Source: Akkermansia muciniphila (GTDB lineage Bacteria > Verrucomicrobiota > Verrucomicrobiia > Verrucomicrobiales > V1-33). Taken from it: a DNA stretch of 34,394 bases. Each line of letters starts with the position of its first letter. Within the stretch, counting starts at the first letter, position 1. Below, piece by piece: positions 6,830 to 14,576 of the stretch. Location: contig CALQSQ010000060.1 of the NCBI GenBank assembly GCA_943333275.1, positions 1 to 34,394 on the forward strand. Direction: 5' to 3'. The notes beneath the pieces were generated by a model. It made no database searches and had not been told where the DNA came from. It saw only the letters and a list, made by a program, of their open reading frames with translations. The translations under genes and the position numbers were made by a program.

Positions 6830-9265
6830 CTATTTGATGCGGATGAGTTCTGGAGTGTCCGTCGAGGTTTCAATCGCAGCGATCGTTTCGCGGACGCTCC
6901 TGGCCTTCATGAGCATCAGTTTCGGCGGGAAGTCCTTCTCCTCCTCCGCAAAGTAATGCGCTATCTTGGTGAGATCCGGAATGACCACCTTGGCGTGGGT
7001 TCCATAGGAGAGAAGAATCTTCATGAGTTCCGGCGTCCGCTCCTGGCTGGACCATGGATTCTGATCGAGGGTGTATTTCACCAGAGCACTCATGCCTTCC
7101 TCGACGTGGTGCTGCGCGAGGAGACGCAGGCCTTCCACGCGAATGCCGTCGGCGAACATCTCGCCACTGGGCGCGGATTGCACGATGGCCTCGTTGATGG
7201 CAGGCAGCAGAGGCTTGATTTCGTCGAGCGAGAGATGGCGATAGACGGAGCCAATGGTGCCGCGAGCGCGACCGTCCTCGTTCTTCAGCCCGGCCCGCAC
7301 GGCCTTGTAGAGCGCGGGACGATCCACGCCTTCCAGTGAGCGACCAAGCATCCCGTCACGTTCAAACAGGGCGAAGGAGAGATAACGCTGCTGCATGCCG
7401 CGCGGGTCATTTTTCTCATCCACCTGAGCCAGCAGTTCGAGCAACTGTGGCACCGCTTTCATGGCAGGCGCACCAATGGCTGCGAGTGCCTCGGCGGCTT
7501 TGATGCGAAGCCACAGATCTTGATTAGCCAGGGTCTTTTGCAAGGCGTCCACGGCAGGTGCGGCACGTCCGCCAAGGAAGATCAAACCCTGACAGGCACC
7601 GTAGCAAGCGTCGAGGCTCGGAGAATCGAGCATCTCGATCAACGGCGCTACGGGAGCGGATTTGCGCCGCCCCAGAGTCATGGCGGCCCGCTCGCGCACG
7701 ACGGGCGACCAGTTGCGAAGGCGCTCGAGCAGTTGTTCGTCACTCAGCGCATCGTAGAAACTGTCGCGGTCTTTGTTGTTCCATCCACGCCCATCGAGGA
7801 TGAGCGACTGGGCGGCGGCGGCATCGAGCTGCGGCACGGGTTTCACTTCCTTCCCGGTGAGCAGGATTTTCTTGAGCGGCATCGCGTAGGCCAGCAGATA
7901 GCCGCCCGTGCAGTCCCAGCCCGCATAGCTGTCATTGTCCCTCTCAGGCGGTCCTTGATGGATGAAGCCTCCGTCCGCAACGCGTGCGAGGTCGCTATAC
8001 CACGTCCCAAACTCGCTCATCCACGCCCCCGTGGCCTGAGGTCCCGACAGAGCAACTCCGGGCATGGACCAGAGCATATTGAAAAAATTTCCCGTGTGCC
8101 CGCAATCGCGCTCCGCTCCGTGGGAGGCAACACACATGCGCGAAAAGAACTCCGCGCCTTTGGCCTCGCCGAGCAGGTTGAACAAGACGGCGACCATGCC
8201 GCACTTGCCATTGTCCTCGTGCGTCTCCATCCATGGGCTGTGATCGCCGTAAGGGATGCAACCTTTGCCGATGTAAAAGCGCAGCAGCCTGGCACTGCGC
8301 TCGATCGCCAGATCCAAGGCCGGGTCTTTGACGCCCGCCATGCGCGCAATCACCATCGAAATGGTGAGCGGCACGCCGGGCGAGTTCATCATGCCGTAGC
8401 CGTAGAGCCGTCCGTCGGGCCGAGCGAACCGGTGACCCCACGAACCGACCGCGCTTTGACCATGGGCGGCTTCGAGCGCGAGCCGCGTCAAGCCCGGCAT
8501 GACCGAATCATCGCCCGTTGCGATCTTGTATTCGGCCAGGAACATTATGACGTAACCGTAATACCATGTTGCCATCCCTTCGGTTTTGAAGTTCGCGGCC
8601 CACTCGGTTTCCTTCTTGATCTGCGGGAGGTAGCTTGGATCGCCGCTGGCTAACAGAGCGAGGGTATTGAGGGAGCGGGGGATAGGGTCCAACCGCTTGG
8701 CATAGGAGGGATCCGCCATCCGCTCGGCGAGATCTTTGCACCCTTGTTTGAGAATGCGTTTGGACTTCGGGCAATCGTAGGGAACCGTGGCGCTGTAAGT
8801 TCCGAGCACCGGAAGCTTCACCACGACTTCCGCCGCGCTTCCTGCACGCCACCGGGTCAGGGTGAGATTGCCTTTGCCCGCTTCCGATTCGGCAAGAGTC
8901 AGGGCCTTGCCCATTTCGGTGCGCGGGTCATAGGAGAAAGGTTTGCCGCCGACTCCGAGAATCACGTCACCCACATCGACAACGCCGTCCGCAGGAGATC
9001 CCTTGGCCACCTGGGTGATCGCGATCTGGCGGGCATCGGAGGTGACCATCTTGTCGCAAAACATCCAGCCGCGCAGGCCCGTGGCACCAAGATTCCAGTC
9101 GTGCTTTGCTCCTTCCGGGATCTTTTCACCTTTCGTGAAGTCCGGATTGGGCACCGTCTTTGGCGCCCCGAAAACCGGACCGGACGTGGCGAGGATGGCT
9201 ACGATCGCAATGAATGATAGAGCAAACGCTCCGCGGGTGATGGGGTTCTGTTTCATTCTGGTCAT
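6830..9265 (-). CDS. Exported PDZ / DUF6288-type toroid / HEAT-repeat protein
   Basis: Starting at 9265 gives 811 residues with a signal peptide (about 10-33, LATSGPVFGA). Residues 65-152 form a PDZ-like domain (ARQIAITQVAKGSPADG, VGDVILGVGGKPF). Residues 160-530 are helix-rich with paired motifs typical of an alpha/alpha toroid (YYGYVIMFLAEYKIATGD, GSWGHRF, GYGMMNSPGVPLTISM, EDNGKCGMVAVLFNLLGEAKG), resembling the DUF6288 family; from about 560 there are HEAT repeats (RERAAMTLGRRKSAPVAPL, LWLRIKAAEALAAIGAPAM). No catalytic residue can be named. It is first in the glycan operon, so a scaffold or a lyase-like toroid acting on the same polymer is possible, but that is inference. ATG at 9256 is an alternative start. 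GAACAAAAATGA occurs at this start and at that of the next gene. Confidence 0.72.
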   Translation of the reverse strand: MTRMKQNPITRGAFALSFIAIVAILATSGPVFGAPKTVPNPDFTKGEKIPEGAKHDWNLGATGLRGWMFCDKMVTSDARQIAITQVAKGSPADGVVDVGDVILGVGGKPFSYDPRTEMGKALTLAESEAGKGNLTLTRWRAGSAAEVVVKLPVLGTYSATVPYDCPKSKRILKQGCKDLAERMADPSYAKRLDPIPRSLNTLALLASGDPSYLPQIKKETEWAANFKTEGMATWYYGYVIMFLAEYKIATGDDSVMPGLTRLALEAAHGQSAVGSWGHRFARPDGRLYGYGMMNSPGVPLTISMVIARMAGVKDPALDLAIERSARLLRFYIGKGCIPYGDHSPWMETHEDNGKCGMVAVLFNLLGEAKGAEFFSRMCVASHGAERDCGHTGNFFNMLWSMPGVALSGPQATGAWMSEFGTWYSDLARVADGGFIHQGPPERDNDSYAGWDCTGGYLLAYAMPLKKILLTGKEVKPVPQLDAAAAQSLILDGRGWNNKDRDSFYDALSDEQLLERLRNWSPVVRERAAMTLGRRKSAPVAPLIEMLDSPSLDACYGACQGLIFLGGRAAPAVDALQKTLANQDLWLRIKAAEALAAIGAPAMKAVPQLLELLAQVDEKNDPRGMQQRYLSFALFERDGMLGRSLEGVDRPALYKAVRAGLKNEDGRARGTIGSVYRHLSLDEIKPLLPAINEAIVQSAPSGEMFADGIRVEGLRLLAQHHVEEGMSALVKYTLDQNPWSSQERTPELMKILLSYGTHAKVVIPDLTKIAHYFAEEEKDFPPKLMLMKARSVRETIAAIETSTDTPELIRIK

Positions 9266-9744
9266 TTTTGTTCTTCGTGATGTTTTCCCGACTGCGACCT
9301 GTGTTGGTTGTATGACTTCATGGGCGTGAATGTAAACTCGCCGATGAACGCCCCGCCGCCACCTCTTCCATGGCCGAGAACACGATCGATGCGAATCATT
9401 TTCCTTTGACACCCTCCCCTTTTTTATGGGGATGCCTTGAACATGTCACTTCTGCACCGTCTTAGGAAACGGAGCTCAACCTTGAACCCGTCGTGCCTCT
9501 CTCCCTGTACGCTCACCGGCCAGGTGCCGGACCAATCGTGCCACCCTCGATGAACTCGGCGTTGAACAAGCTGCGCTTGATCACGTGCTTTCCCGCACGT
9601 GGGACGATGGCGTTGCCAGATATCCGCGGGGTCCGGTTACCCTGTCCCATTTTGGGTCATCCAGATTAGATTTTTTAAATATTTTCCCTGCCATTTTCTG
9701 CCTGGTAAGCAATGGTCTGCGAAATAAACGCCCCCAAACCATCT
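9266..9744. other. Divergent intergenic region, 479 bases
   Basis: This separates the minus-strand glycan operon from the plus-strand esterase run and should hold both promoters. It is non-coding in plain view, but 9513-9650 on the minus strand carries a 45-codon ATG frame (KHVIKRSLFNAEFIEGG near its end), and an adjacent frame, overlapping its 3' end, continues with WHDWSGTWPVSVQGERHDGF. These look protein-like and may be a frame-broken gene remnant, but I recognise no family. CACGTG occurs at about 9583, next to GCACGTGGGA. Confidence 0.35.
9652..9680 (+). promoter_or_regulatory. Candidate sigma70-type promoter for the esterase run
   Basis: TTGGGT (9652-9657) and TTAAAT (9675-9680) are separated by 17 bases inside a locally AT-rich patch, 65 bases before the start codon at 9745. 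Each hexamer matches the consensus at four positions. Only the spacing and AT-rich context support it. Confidence 0.28.
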
Positions 9745-10677
9745 ATGAAGAAATTCCTGATCCTCGTCCTTTCCACCTTTTCACTCTTGCAGTTCGACGC
9801 CGGTGCGCAGTCGGAAAAGATAAAAGTCTTCATTCTCGCAGGCCAGTCCAACATGGAAGGGCAGGGCTCGGTGGATCATGATGATGAGAGGGACTCCAAC
9901 GGAGGCAAGGGCAATCTGGTCTGGTCCATGAAACACTCAAAAAGTGCCGAGAAGATGAAGAAGCTCAAGAATGGAAAAGGGGAATGGGTCGTCCGGGATG
10001 ATGTGCAGGTATCATTCAAGGTTGGCGGCGACAAGGTCCTGAAGGGTGGCCTCACGGTGGGCTACACCGGTTATGCCGCGGACGGATCGAGAAGGCACAT
10101 GGGACCCGAGCTGGGGTTCGGGTTTGTTCTGGGCGACTTCTACAAAGAGCCGGTGCTGTTGATCAAAACGGCATGGGGCGGCAAGAGCCTGTATGAGGAT
10201 TTCAGGCCGCCAAGTTCTGGTGGCAAGGTTGGCCCCTGCTACACCAAGATGGTTGAAGAAATCCGCGCCGCCTTGGCGGATCTCGGGGATCAGAAATATG
10301 AAATAGCGGGTTTTTACTGGCAGCAGGGCTGGAACGACATGTGCACCGCACCGGCGATACCCGAATATGCCCAGAATCTCGTCAACTTGGTCGGCGATCT
10401 CCGCAAGGAATTCAAAGTGCCGAACATGCCGGTGGTTGTGGGCCAGCTTGGCAATGGCGGACCGGTGACCGAGGGCGCGATGTTTGAATTCAGAAAGGCG
10501 CAGGAAGAAGGAACAAAACAGATCAAGAATGCTTTATTCATCAAGACCAGCGATTTCGCACGCCCTGCGGAACTCTCGCCCTGTCCCGGGCATGGACATC
10601 ACTGGTTCGCCAATGCGGAGAGTTACTTTCTCATCGGCGACGCGGCCGGTGAGGGAATGAAGAGCCTGTTGAAGTAA
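9745..10677 (+). CDS. Secreted SGNH carbohydrate acetylesterase (sialate O-acetylesterase type)
   Basis: The start at 9745 gives 310 residues with a signal peptide (1-21, LLQFDAGAQ); a start 33 bases earlier adds residues before it. The SGNH blocks of the SASA/DUF303 family are all visible: FILAGQSNMEG with nucleophile Ser35, LIKTAWGGKSL (oxyanion glycine), WQQGWNDM (oxyanion Asn) and GHGHHWFANAESYFLIGD at the end carrying the catalytic His. About 300 residues is normal for the minimal family form. Such enzymes remove O-acetyl groups from sugars; sialic acid itself is not implied. The stop overlaps the next start (TAATG), so the two are translationally coupled. Acting with the divergent glycosidases would make sense if the polymer is acetylated (inference). 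Confidence 0.85.
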   Translation: MKKFLILVLSTFSLLQFDAGAQSEKIKVFILAGQSNMEGQGSVDHDDERDSNGGKGNLVWSMKHSKSAEKMKKLKNGKGEWVVRDDVQVSFKVGGDKVLKGGLTVGYTGYAADGSRRHMGPELGFGFVLGDFYKEPVLLIKTAWGGKSLYEDFRPPSSGGKVGPCYTKMVEEIRAALADLGDQKYEIAGFYWQQGWNDMCTAPAIPEYAQNLVNLVGDLRKEFKVPNMPVVVGQLGNGGPVTEGAMFEFRKAQEEGTKQIKNALFIKTSDFARPAELSPCPGHGHHWFANAESYFLIGDAAGEGMKSLLK

Positions 10678-12056
10678 TGCTTTACGTTAGAACCTGCATC
10701 CTGAAAACATCGATCAAAACCATCGGCCTCTTGGCCGCACTCGCGATGGGCCTCACCAGCTCGCTTTCCCCGATGCAAGCTGCGGAGCATTTCTGGGATG
10801 AGATACCGCCATCGCCCAGCACCACGATGCCATCCGTGGTGCTGGATGATTACTGGAACAGTGAGTTTCAAAGGGTCAACCGTGAGGTGGCTGCCGCGCA
10901 AAACACCCGGCTGGTATTCTTCGGTGATTCGATCACCTGGTCATGGTCGCTTGGACCCGCCACCGGCCGGGCGCTTTGGGAGAATCAGTTCGCCGACTAC
11001 AAGCCCATCAACATGGGCAACTCGGGAGACATCACTCCGGTCATGCTTCACCGCGTGACCCGTGGCAATCTTGATTTCCCCGATGGCAGGCATCCCAAAG
11101 TCGCGGTGCTGCTTTGTGGCATCAACAACTTCGGCGTGACGCAAAGCGCCGGCGGCAAGGAAAAGTGGGAACTGGGTGCCGACTGCCCGCCGGAGGACAT
11201 CGCCAATGGGCAAAGGGCGATCGCCCAAGTGTTCCGTCGCAAGCTGCCGCAAACCCGTGTGATCATGATGGCATTGCTGCCCGTCGCGGATCACGCGAAG
11301 TGGAAGATATGCCAAGAGGTCAACGCCATCCAGGCCGCCGTCACAAGAGACTCCACCGAAGTTGCCTTCATCGACCTGCAGGATCGTTTTCTCCTAGCCG
11401 ACGGTTCCATCAACAAATCCCTCTTCACCGACGGCCTCCACCTGAGCGCCGAGGGATACCAAGCGTGGGCGAAAGGCATCGCATCCAAGATCGACGAGTT
11501 CATGAAAGCGCCGCCACTCAACCCTGCGAAAATCATGGTCATCGGCGGTGTCGCCACCGAAGGCCTGGACTCCACCGGTTCCTACAGATGCTACCTCGAT
11601 GGCATGCTGCGACGGAAAGGCCACCACATCGATTTCATCGGCAGTCGGCACAAGCACAACGGCGACAAGACCGAGGCCGATAGCCACCAGTTCGACCCTG
11701 ATCACGAAGGACATTCCGGCAAGAACTTCGCCTGGTTCGCGGAAAACATGCCCCGCCTCCTGGAACCAAACACCCCGGATATCGCCGTGCTCCAACCCGG
11801 CCATGACGACATCGCCGAAAACATCACCGCGGTCATCACCGCGCTCCGTGCCAAAAACCCCGAGGTGAAAATCGTGCTCGCGGAGCCCAACCGCACCACG
11901 AATCGCTTCGCCAAGTCTCCAGTTGTAGTGGCAAAGATCGGCCTGGACCTGGAAACGAGAGTTCCCAGTGCGGACGAGGCGCGGAAGGTCGCCACGATTC
12001 TTGCCGAAGCCATTTTACCACTCCTGCCATTGAAGAAAACTTCCAGCACCCCTTGA
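10677..12056 (+). CDS. Secreted tandem SGNH protein, second domain degenerate
   Basis: A 459-residue protein with a signal peptide (to about 35, SPMQAAEHF). The first SGNH domain (about 75-275) resembles platelet-activating-factor acetylhydrolase-type GDSL enzymes: LVFFGDSITWSW, INMGNSGD, LLCGINNFGV and FTDGLHLSAEGYQAW supply Ser, Gly, Asn and Asp/His. A second SGNH-like domain (about 285-450) keeps the fold marks (SYRCYLDGMLRRKGHHIDF, DPDHEGHSGKNFAWF, DIAVLQPGHDDIAENI) but GDSIT has become GGVAT, the usual GTND has become GHDD, and no closing DxxH is present. It therefore cannot work by the normal mechanism; a glycan-binding or structural role is inference. It overlaps the upstream esterase by one base. 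Confidence 0.83.
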   Translation: MLYVRTCILKTSIKTIGLLAALAMGLTSSLSPMQAAEHFWDEIPPSPSTTMPSVVLDDYWNSEFQRVNREVAAAQNTRLVFFGDSITWSWSLGPATGRALWENQFADYKPINMGNSGDITPVMLHRVTRGNLDFPDGRHPKVAVLLCGINNFGVTQSAGGKEKWELGADCPPEDIANGQRAIAQVFRRKLPQTRVIMMALLPVADHAKWKICQEVNAIQAAVTRDSTEVAFIDLQDRFLLADGSINKSLFTDGLHLSAEGYQAWAKGIASKIDEFMKAPPLNPAKIMVIGGVATEGLDSTGSYRCYLDGMLRRKGHHIDFIGSRHKHNGDKTEADSHQFDPDHEGHSGKNFAWFAENMPRLLEPNTPDIAVLQPGHDDIAENITAVITALRAKNPEVKIVLAEPNRTTNRFAKSPVVVAKIGLDLETRVPSADEARKVATILAEAILPLLPLKKTSSTP

Positions 12057-12067
12057 AAGCGAACCTC

Positions 12068-12325
12068 GTGAAACACCCCGTCCACATCCTGCTCACATGC
12101 AGCCTCCTCGCCACCGCCCTCCCTGCCGCAGAGAAGCTGGACCGGGGCATAGACCGCATCGGCACTCCCGCTGTCGGAAGCGGCTTGTGCGTGCACAATC
12201 TTTTTCAGTCCAACCTGGTTGCTCAACGGGAAAAACCCATTCCGATCTGGGGTCGGGCCGCTCCCAGTGAAATCATCCCCGTGATTTTGCGTGACTAAAC
12301 CGTGTCAACCACCGACGCTGCGGAC
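12068..12325 (+). pseudogene. Truncated sialate O-acetylesterase N-terminus with in-frame stop
   Basis: From the GTG at 12068 there is a signal peptide (HILLTCSLLATALPAAE) and then an esterase N-terminal beta domain (GLCVHNLFQSNLVAQREKP, IPIWGRAAPSE), ended by TAA at 12296-12298. The same frame goes on resembling the family after the stop: TVSTTDAAD matches KTQSSTAASD of the chimeric gene at 3708-4280, with TAA standing where that gene has AAA. Resemblance ends at about 12325. The SGNH catalytic domain is absent. It sits 11 bases after the tandem SGNH gene and before another esterase. A 76-residue secreted product could still be made. Confidence 0.72.
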
Positions 12326-12402
12326 CTAAACTGCGGGGCGTCCAGAAGGCAATTTTCTATAGGTTTATGCACGCAACACTTCCCGTTCCCAATCAACTCA
12401 CC

Positions 12403-14157
12403 ATGAAAATCACCATCACACTTATCACCACCTTCCTCCTCGCCATTCAACTCCACGCGAAGCCACTGAAAGTCTTCATCCTCGCTGGGCAGTCGAACAT
12501 GGAGGGCCATGCGGAGGTGCGCACTTTTGACTATATCGGCAAGGACCCGCTGACGGCACCCCTTCTCAAGGAGATGCGCAATCCCGATGGAACTCCACGG
12601 GTATGTGACAAGGTCTGGATGTCCTATTTGACTGGCCCTTATGATGGCAGTGCCAATGGCGAAGGCCTGGGGAAATTGACCGCCGGCTTTGGCGCACGTG
12701 GAGATCAACCTGCCAAGGACGGCGGCAAGATCGGTCCCGAGTTCACCTTCGGCATCTACATGGAGAAACAGTTGAACGAGCCGATCCTGATTATCAAGAC
12801 CGCCTGGGGCGGCAGGTCACTCAACACCGAGTTTCGTCCGCCCAGTGCCGGGCAATACAAGCTGCCAAAGGAGACCCAGGCAGGGTGGGACAGGAATCCC
12901 AACGCCCCGGATCGTAAAAAATGGCAGGAGGACAAGGATGCCGCCTCGGGTGTGTTTTACCGAATGATGATCGAACATGTTAAAAAGGTGCTGGCAGATC
13001 CCAAGCGGGTCTGTCCGGAATATGACGAGAAGGCTGGCTATGAAGTGGCGGGCTTTGTCTGGCTTCAGGGCTTTAACGATCTGGTCGATGGCCAGACCTA
13101 TCCCAATGAGAACTATGATGAATACTCGCGCTTGTTGTCACACTTCATTCGCGATGTTCGCAAAGACCTGTCAGCCCCGAAGATGCCATTCGTGATCGGC
13201 GTGCTGGGAGTCGACGGTGAGAGCAAAAATGTGAATTTCCGCAAGGCCATGGCCGCACCGGCCGCCATGCCCGAGTTCAAGGGCAATGTGGTGGCGGTTG
13301 AGACCGCTCCCTTCTGGGATGATGTCATTGCCGCTGCACAGCCCAAGCAGGGTGATTATAACAATATCGTCGGGACCGCTCACACGTTGAAAAATGATGG
13401 AACTGTCGACAGGGAACGGAAATGGGATAGTTACTGGAAGCCAGTTGGCAAGCCTCTGCCAGAGGAACGGATCTGGTGCTTTGCGACGATTGAGCCCACT
13501 GAGAAGAAGGACAAGATGGAGAAGTATGACGCCAGGCGGTTTCGCGACATCACGCTGCCAGCCGGGATGGAGAATTGGCACATGCCCGACTTCGATGACA
13601 GCAAGTGGACATCCGGCAAGGCCCCCATCGGAAAGGGCGTCTGGGATCACAGCGGAATTAAATTGGACAAATTCCCCTCAACTTGGGGAGAGGGCGAATT
13701 CCTGCTGATGCGCACAAGGTTTGAAGTCGAAGACCTCAACTGCGATTCGTATCGCATCGCGGTTTTGGCGAGACAAGGATTCCACGTTTATTTGAACGGA
13801 CAAAAGATTCACACCTACATCTGGTGGCAGGACAAGCCGCAATACGGTTCCATCGTCCTCGAAAAAGAACAGATCAAATTTTTGAAGAAGGGGAAGAACG
13901 TCTTGGCGGTCTATGCCAATGATCAATATGACCTTAACTCCCCGGCACATTATGCCGCGATGGATGTTTGGATTGAGGGTATCACCAAAGCAGACCAGGA
14001 GAAGTTCGATCTCGCCTTGGAGGAAATCCTTGCGCCCAAAGACAGGGAGGCCCTCAAAGGCTCTTCCAATGGCGGTTACCACTATTTGGGCAGTGCAAAG
14101 ATCTTCGCGCAGATGGGCAAGGCATTTGCAGAGGCAATTGTGAATTTAAAGAAATAA
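12403..14157 (+). CDS. Secreted SGNH acetylesterase with inserted beta-sandwich domain
   Basis: Starting at 12403 gives 584 residues and a signal peptide (1-20, LLAIQLHAK). SGNH blocks: FILAGQSNMEG (Ser31), LIIKTAWGGRSL, and FVWLQGFNDL. After these the fold is interrupted at about residue 340-540 by a beta-rich module (ENWHMPDFDDSKWTSGKAP, FLLMRTRFEVED, FHVYLNGQKIHTY, KKGKNVLAVYAND) that resembles the galactose-binding-like domains of glycosidases. The SGNH domain then resumes at the very end with GGYHYLGSAKIFAQMGKAF, where His560 is the likely catalytic His. The closest relative in the window, at 22557-23603, lacks the insert and is about 235 residues shorter. An upstream ATG at 12367 would put 12 residues before the signal peptide and is less likely. 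Confidence 0.84.
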   Translation: MKITITLITTFLLAIQLHAKPLKVFILAGQSNMEGHAEVRTFDYIGKDPLTAPLLKEMRNPDGTPRVCDKVWMSYLTGPYDGSANGEGLGKLTAGFGARGDQPAKDGGKIGPEFTFGIYMEKQLNEPILIIKTAWGGRSLNTEFRPPSAGQYKLPKETQAGWDRNPNAPDRKKWQEDKDAASGVFYRMMIEHVKKVLADPKRVCPEYDEKAGYEVAGFVWLQGFNDLVDGQTYPNENYDEYSRLLSHFIRDVRKDLSAPKMPFVIGVLGVDGESKNVNFRKAMAAPAAMPEFKGNVVAVETAPFWDDVIAAAQPKQGDYNNIVGTAHTLKNDGTVDRERKWDSYWKPVGKPLPEERIWCFATIEPTEKKDKMEKYDARRFRDITLPAGMENWHMPDFDDSKWTSGKAPIGKGVWDHSGIKLDKFPSTWGEGEFLLMRTRFEVEDLNCDSYRIAVLARQGFHVYLNGQKIHTYIWWQDKPQYGSIVLEKEQIKFLKKGKNVLAVYANDQYDLNSPAHYAAMDVWIEGITKADQEKFDLALEEILAPKDREALKGSSNGGYHYLGSAKIFAQMGKAFAEAIVNLKK

Positions 14158-14576
14158 ACAAGAAGATGCCTGAGAAGCAGCAGGATGCTGGTGATGGTCA
14201 GCGGCGGCGGCGGAGCAGGGCTGGCAGACCGACATCACCGAGCAGGGCTGTGGAGGGATCGGGGACGAGGGCCACGTCCAGGCGGACATTGTCGTAGTTG
14301 GTCTGGACGCCGTTCGGACCCGCAATACCCCCAATTAGACGAATCTGCAGGTCGTCCGAAACGGCCGCGCAATAACTCGTATTTGAAGACGCCCATGCCT
14401 CCGGGTTTCGATCCGCTTTTGGATGTCATCGCGAACATCCGCTCTCCAGGATAGGGTGTTCACAGCGGTCGTGAGACATGCCTGTCAGTATCATGCTCAA
14501 GATGCTGCACCTTTGGGCGGACCCAATTGTAGATGGCGCGTTTCGGCCGGATGAAGCCCCTTCCGAGGAGGGTGTC
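14158..14576. other. Intergenic region with gene debris, 419 bases
   Basis: Apart from the PEP-CTERM remnant listed separately (14198-14370), this stretch contains short frames only. On the minus strand 14460-14567 reads as FIRPKRAIYNWVRPK and ends at TGA, which I cannot assign. No terminator with a T-tract was seen after the esterase stop at 14157 or after the DUF1501 stop at 14577. Confidence 0.4.
14198..14370 (-). pseudogene. C-terminal remnant of a PEP-CTERM protein
   Basis: On the minus strand the frame ending in TGA at 14198-14200 reads DDLQIRLIGG, then NYDNVRLDVALVPDPSTALL and LGDVGLPALLRRRR. The final 22 residues are a PEP-CTERM/exosortase sorting tail (VPDPST motif, hydrophobic stretch, Arg cluster) in the form common in Verrucomicrobiota, and the preceding strand (TNYDNVRLDV) is the usual end of the beta-sandwich passenger. 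No start or passenger domain of normal length lies upstream, because resemblance fades by about 14370 and the DUF1501 gene lies just beyond. I read this as the 3' scrap of a deleted gene. Confidence 0.65.

Noticed and set aside
14460..14567. Minus-strand frame containing FIRPKRAIYNWVRPK
   Set aside because: Looks protein-like but too short and matching no family I know; noted within the intergenic entry only.
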